Shown here piece after piece: positions 5,702 to 9,108 of a stretch of DNA of 9,108 nucleotides. The notes below the pieces were generated by a model. The model was given only the letters and a program-made list of their open reading frames with translations. It did not search any database and was not told the DNA's origin. This DNA comes from Azoarcus sp. (GTDB lineage: Bacteria; Pseudomonadota; Gammaproteobacteria; Burkholderiales; Rhodocyclaceae). Both the position numbers and the translations under genes were made by a program. How positions within the stretch are numbered: position 1 is the first letter of the stretch; every line of letters begins with the position of its first letter. Location: contig JAITWP010000155.1 of the NCBI GenBank assembly GCA_031285365.1, positions 1-9,108 on the forward strand. The letters are read 5' to 3'.

Positions 5702-7591
5702 ATGCCCCACCCCACCCACTTTAACGTCATCGTCATCGGCGGAGGCCATGCCGGAACCGAAGCTGCGCTGGCTGCCGCACGCATGGGTTGTCGCACGTTG
5801 CTGCTGACCCACAACCTCGAAACCCTGGGCGCGATGAGTTGTAACCCGTCAATCGGCGGTATCGGCAAGGGGCATCTGGTCAGGGAAGTCGACGCGCTCG
5901 GCGGGGCGATGGCAGCGGCAACCGACGAAGCAGGCATCCAGTTTCGCATTCTCAACGCCTCCAAAGGGCCTGCCGTACGGGCCACCCGCGCCCAGGCCGA
6001 TCGCGTGCTCTACAAAGCAGCCATCCGGCGGCGGTTGGAAAACCAGGCCAATCTTCAAATCTTCCAGCAGGAGGTCGACGATCTCATCGTGGAAGCCGGA
6101 CGGGTTTGCGGTGTTGTCACTCAAATCGGTCTGCGTTTCACGGCGCAGGCCGTCGTTCTCTGCGCCGGAACGTTTCTCAATGGCCTGATCCACGTTGGGC
6201 TGGCGCACTATCCGGCGGGTCGCGCCGGAGATCCGCCCGCGACCCGTCTCGGCGAACGCCTGAAAGAACTCGGCCTGCCGCAAGGACGGCTCAAGACCGG
6301 CACACCTCCCCGGCTCGACGCGCGTACCATCAATTTTTCCGGAATGACGACCCAGCACGGTGATACGCCATTGCCGGTATTCAGCTTCCTGGGACACCCC
6401 GATCAGCATCCGGCGCAGCTTCCCTGCTGGGTCACGCAAACCAACGAACGCACTCACGACATCATCCGCGCCGGCCTTGACCGCTCGCCGATGTACACGG
6501 GCGTGATAGAAGGTGTGGGGCCGCGCTACTGCCCATCCATCGAAGACAAGATCCACCGCTTTTCCAGCCGCGACAGCCACCACATTTTCCTTGAACCGGA
6601 AGGGCTGGAGACACACGAAATATACCCGAACGGGATTTCCACATCCTTGCCCTACGATGTACAACTGGATCTCGTTCACTCCGTTGCCGGTCTGGAAAAC
6701 GCGCACATCCTGCGTCCCGGTTATGCCATCGAATACGACTATTTCGACCCGCGCCACCTGCGTTCGTCACTGGAGACGCGCGACATCGGCGGTCTCTTCT
6801 TCGCCGGACAGATCAACGGCACGACCGGCTACGAGGAGGCGGCGGCGCAAGGATTGCTCGCGGGGTTGAATGCTGCGCTGCAAACACGGGGAATCGAACC
6901 GTGGTGTCCGCGCCGCGATGAAGCCTACCTCGGCGTGATGGTCGATGATCTCATCACTCGCGGCATCTCCGAACCGTACCGGATGTTCACCTCGCGCGCC
7001 GAATACCGGCTGCAATTGCGCGAGGACAACGCCGACCTGCGCCTGACCGCGAAAGGGCGCGAACTCGGATTGATAGACGATGCGCGCTGGGCCGCGTTCA
7101 GCGCCAAGCATGAGGCCATCGAACACGGCAACCATTCACTGAAAGCCGCGTGGGCACGCCCCGAAGCGATTTCCGCCGACGAACAGGAACGGGCGCTTGG
7201 CACCTCCCTGGAAAACGAAGCCCGATTCTTCGATCTGCTGCGCCGTCCCGGAGTTACCTGGCAGGCGCTGAAATCCTTGCCGGGTGCGCCCGAACTGGGC
7301 ACCGACGATGAACGGGTCATCGAGCAGATCGAAATTGCCGCGAAATACCAGGGCTACATCAGCCGCCAACAGGACGAAATCGCCCGCCAGTCGCAGGCCG
7401 GAGCCTTGCGTCTGCCGGAAAACATCGACTATGCGCAGGTGCGCGGCCTCTCGAACGAAGTCCGGCAAAAACTCGATGCGGCGCGGCCCGAAACCATCGA
7501 CCAGGCCAGCCGGGTACAGGGCGTGACCCCGGCGGCCATCTCGTTGCTGCTGGTATGGCTCAAGCGCCGCGAAGCGGCCGCGCAACCATGA
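5702..7591 (+). CDS. mnmG: tRNA uridine-5-carboxymethylaminomethyl modification enzyme MnmG (GidA)
   Basis: FAD-dependent enzyme that, with the GTPase MnmE, adds a carboxymethylaminomethyl (or aminomethyl) group to C5 of wobble uridine 34 in certain tRNAs, using a methylene-tetrahydrofolate carbon. The 629-residue length is standard. The FAD-binding GGGHAGTEAAL lies at about 13-23, and CNPSIGGIGKGHLVREVDALGG at 47-68. Both family signatures are present: GPRYCPSIEDKIHRF (about 273-287) and AGQINGTTGYEEAAAQG (368-384). The functional cysteines C47 and C277 are at the positions known from E. coli MnmG. The C-terminal helical part ends with IDYAQVRGLSNEVRQKL and a region of the kind that binds MnmE and tRNA. 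The ATG at 5702 gives the usual N-terminus, although no clear ribosome-binding site precedes it. The stop overlaps the rsmG start (ATGA), so the two are co-translated. Confidence 0.98.
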   Translation: MPHPTHFNVIVIGGGHAGTEAALAAARMGCRTLLLTHNLETLGAMSCNPSIGGIGKGHLVREVDALGGAMAAATDEAGIQFRILNASKGPAVRATRAQADRVLYKAAIRRRLENQANLQIFQQEVDDLIVEAGRVCGVVTQIGLRFTAQAVVLCAGTFLNGLIHVGLAHYPAGRAGDPPATRLGERLKELGLPQGRLKTGTPPRLDARTINFSGMTTQHGDTPLPVFSFLGHPDQHPAQLPCWVTQTNERTHDIIRAGLDRSPMYTGVIEGVGPRYCPSIEDKIHRFSSRDSHHIFLEPEGLETHEIYPNGISTSLPYDVQLDLVHSVAGLENAHILRPGYAIEYDYFDPRHLRSSLETRDIGGLFFAGQINGTTGYEEAAAQGLLAGLNAALQTRGIEPWCPRRDEAYLGVMVDDLITRGISEPYRMFTSRAEYRLQLREDNADLRLTAKGRELGLIDDARWAAFSAKHEAIEHGNHSLKAAWARPEAISADEQERALGTSLENEARFFDLLRRPGVTWQALKSLPGAPELGTDDERVIEQIEIAAKYQGYISRQQDEIARQSQAGALRLPENIDYAQVRGLSNEVRQKLDAARPETIDQASRVQGVTPAAISLLLVWLKRREAAAQP

Positions 7592-8265
7592 GCAGCGCAC
7601 TTGCAGATCACACCGTCGAACTGACAGAAGGCATCGCTGCGCTTGGAATCAACCCCGCGCCGGAGCTGCCCGTGCGCCTGCTCGCCTTCGGCGAACTGTT
7701 GCTGAAATGGAATCGCGTCTACAACCTCACCGCAATCCGCGACCCAAAAGAAATCGTCACCCATCACCTGCTCGATTCGCTCGCCGTAGCGCCCTGGGTT
7801 CGCCGCCTGCGCTCATTGGCGGACATTGGCTCGGGCGCGGGGCTACCGGGCATCCCGCTCGCGCTTGCCTGTCCCGACCTGACCGTGTATTCGATTGAAG
7901 CAGTTGGCAAGAAAGCAAGTTTCCAGCAGCAGGCAAAAATCGAACTGCGGCTGAACAACCTCACCATCATCAACCGGCGGGCCGAAGCAATCCGCGCGGC
8001 AGATTTTCCCGGCGGCGGTGTGGAAGGCGCAATTTCGCGCGCTTTCTCCAACCTGACCGACTTCGCGCGTCTGGCAGGCCATTGGGTCGAAGACGGAGGG
8101 GCGCTCTACGCGATGAAAGGCGCACTGCCACAAGCACAAACCGAAGCCGCCGCTCTCCCAGCCGGATGGCAGCTTGAAGCCACGCATCCCCTCACGGTTC
8201 CGGGGCTTGACGCCGAACGGCACCTGCTGGTGCTTCGCCGCCCCCACACGCAACAACACTTTTGA
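7588..8265 (+). CDS. rsmG: 16S rRNA (guanine-527-N7)-methyltransferase RsmG (GidB)
   Basis: Methylates N7 of G527 in the 530 loop of 16S rRNA using SAM; loss in other bacteria gives low-level streptomycin resistance. The product is 225 residues from ATG 7588, slightly above the typical 205-215. Visible family features are LLKWNRVYNLTAIRDPKEI (about 38-56), HHLLDSLAV (59-67), SAM motif I ADIGSGAGLPGIPLAL (78-93), SRAFSNLTDF (150-159) and AMKG (175-178). In the strand-2 region the usual Asp of the LLDS-type motif is replaced by Glu (SIEAVGKKASF), a conservative change. The start is set by the ATGA overlap with mnmG. An earlier in-frame ATG at 7555 lies inside mnmG and would add 11 unconserved residues. 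The mnmG-rsmG order is conserved widely in bacteria. An 89-base spacer separates it from parA. Confidence 0.97.
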   Translation: MSSALADHTVELTEGIAALGINPAPELPVRLLAFGELLLKWNRVYNLTAIRDPKEIVTHHLLDSLAVAPWVRRLRSLADIGSGAGLPGIPLALACPDLTVYSIEAVGKKASFQQQAKIELRLNNLTIINRRAEAIRAADFPGGGVEGAISRAFSNLTDFARLAGHWVEDGGALYAMKGALPQAQTEAAALPAGWQLEATHPLTVPGLDAERHLLVLRRPHTQQHF

Positions 8266-8354
8266 CTTCCGTGTTCCCCTTCACCCCGCCGGGCAAGTTA
8301 TCATCGCCAAGTTAGCGGCTCGCCCGCGTCACGGAAGATTTTCACTCAACAACC

Positions 8355-9108
8355 ATGTCACATATCTTTTGCGTGGCCAACCAGAAAGGCGGTGTGGGCA
8401 AAACCACCACTGCTGTCAATCTGGCCGCCGCATTGCATCTGTCCGGGCAGCGCACACTGCTCATCGACCTCGATCCGCAGGGCAATGCCACGATGGGCAG
8501 CGGTATCGACAAACGAAAACTCGGGCATTCGATCTATCACCTGCTGGTCGGACTGGACAAGCTGGAGGCGGTGCGGGTCGTCTCCCCGTCGGGCGGATAC
8601 GACGTCCTGCCCTCCAACCGCGATCTGGCCGGAGCCGAAATCGAACTGGTCAATCTCGAACGGCGCGAGAAACGCCTGCGGGAAGCCCTGGAAAAGTGCA
8701 GCGCCGATTACGATTTCGTGCTCATCGATTGTCCTCCGTCGCTGTCGCTGCTCACCTTGAACGGCCTGTGTGCCGCGCACGGGGTCATCATCCCGATGCA
8801 GTGCGAGTACTACGCGCTGGAAGGGCTCTCCGATCTGGTCAATTCGATCAAGAAAGTACACGCCAATCTCAACCACGACCTCAAGATCATCGGTTTGCTG
8901 CGTGTGATGTTCGATCCCCGCATCACCCTGCAACAACAGGTTTCGGCCCAGCTCGAAGGCCATTTCGGCGACAAGGTGTTCCAGACCATCGTGCCGCGTA
9001 ACGTCCGTCTGGCCGAGGCCCCCAGTCACGGCATTCCGGGCGTGACGTTCGACAAGTCTTCCCGTGGTGCGCTGGCCTACCTCGCATTTGCCAACGAATT
9101 GATCGAAC
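8355..9108 (+). CDS. parA: Chromosome-partitioning ATPase ParA (Soj), 3'-truncated by window edge
   Basis: Deviant Walker-A ATPase that, with ParB bound at parS sites, segregates the origin region by cycling on the nucleoid. About 251 residues are visible and the frame is open at the window end. Family members are about 255-265 residues, so only a few codons are missing. The deviant Walker A KGGVGKTTT starts at residue 11 (signature lysine K11, catalytic K16). Walker A' LLIDLDPQGNAT lies at about 35-46, Walker B FVLIDCPPSL lies in the middle, and the switch-like LRVMFDPRITLQQQV and the VPRNVRLAEAPSHGIP motif come later. The N-terminus is short with no extra DNA-binding domain, the mark of chromosomal Soj-type ParA rather than large plasmid ParA. 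The start is ATG 8355; the only purine-rich stretch, GGAAGA at 8332-8337, is too far away to be convincing. A parB gene is expected just downstream. Confidence 0.96.
   Translation, partial: MSHIFCVANQKGGVGKTTTAVNLAAALHLSGQRTLLIDLDPQGNATMGSGIDKRKLGHSIYHLLVGLDKLEAVRVVSPSGGYDVLPSNRDLAGAEIELVNLERREKRLREALEKCSADYDFVLIDCPPSLSLLTLNGLCAAHGVIIPMQCEYYALEGLSDLVNSIKKVHANLNHDLKIIGLLRVMFDPRITLQQQVSAQLEGHFGDKVFQTIVPRNVRLAEAPSHGIPGVTFDKSSRGALAYLAFANELIE

Noticed and set aside
6135..6143. GTTTCACG-like half of a parS site within mnmG
   Set aside because: parS is a 16-base palindrome; the second half here does not match, so this is a chance half-site despite parA nearby.
5849..6757. 302-codon open frame on the - strand inside mnmG
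   Set aside because: It is antisense to a fully conserved part of MnmG that carries both family signatures. No recognisable domain or ribosome-binding site; shadow frame.
8262..8304. parA promoter from TTGACT (8262-8267) and TATCAT (8299-8304)
   Set aside because: Each box is decent alone, but the 31-base spacing is far outside the 16-19 range, so they cannot form one sigma70 promoter. TATCAT could be a -10 with a poor -35, which is too weak to call.
5664..8354. Replication origin next to mnmG, as in some gammaproteobacteria
   Set aside because: No TTATCCACA-type DnaA-box cluster and no AT-rich unwinding region was seen around mnmG, rsmG or the 89-base spacer before parA.
8174..9001. 275-codon + strand frame spanning the rsmG end, the spacer and parA
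   Set aside because: It is arginine/serine/proline-rich and low in complexity, as expected for an off-frame read. It conflicts with RsmG and with the clear Walker motifs of ParA.

Overview
The window looks like chromosomal DNA of a moderately GC-rich proteobacterium, most likely a betaproteobacterium. This is inferred from three things: the mnmG-rsmG-parA gene order, the N-terminus of ParA (the phrases IFCVANQKGGVGKTTT and LIDLDPQGNATMGSGID), and a long-form LeuA. GC content was judged by eye, not counted. No rRNA, tRNA, IS element or CRISPR array was seen. No gene-free stretch exceeds about 205 bases.

Left part (1-1738, + strand): the 3' end of an arsenic-resistance operon. It holds an arsenite methyltransferase (arsM, cut by the window edge) and, 23 bases later, an Acr3 arsenite efflux permease. 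ArsM methylates As(III) and Acr3 exports it. Any arsR regulator would lie upstream, outside the window. The acr3 3' end overlaps the 3' end of leuA by 23 bases, tail to tail.

Centre-left (1716-4047): leuA, 2-isopropylmalate synthase, lies on the - strand. It is divergent from an Lrp/AsnC-family regulator on the + strand. Their shared 202-base spacer holds a good leuA promoter and, on the lrp side, an AT-rich block of GATT repeats, a 10-base palindrome and a 9-base inverted repeat. This fits local control of leucine synthesis and autoregulation by the Lrp-type protein.

Centre (4126-5663, + strand): two back-to-back type II toxin-antitoxin modules. The first is a ribbon-helix-helix (RHH) antitoxin with a PIN-domain VapC-type RNase. 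The second is another, unrelated-looking RHH-type antitoxin with a Doc/Fic-fold toxin. Each pair overlaps at the stop/start (17 and 4 bases), as expected for translational coupling.

Right part (5702-9108, + strand): the housekeeping cluster mnmG (tRNA wobble-uridine modification), rsmG (16S rRNA m7G methylation; ATGA overlap with mnmG) and parA (chromosome partition ATPase, running off the end). This cluster often lies near the replication origin, but no clear DnaA-box cluster or parS site was found here. The toxin-antitoxin pairs look like accessory cargo between the lrp/leuA locus and this core cluster. Only 38 bases separate doc from mnmG, with no visible terminator.
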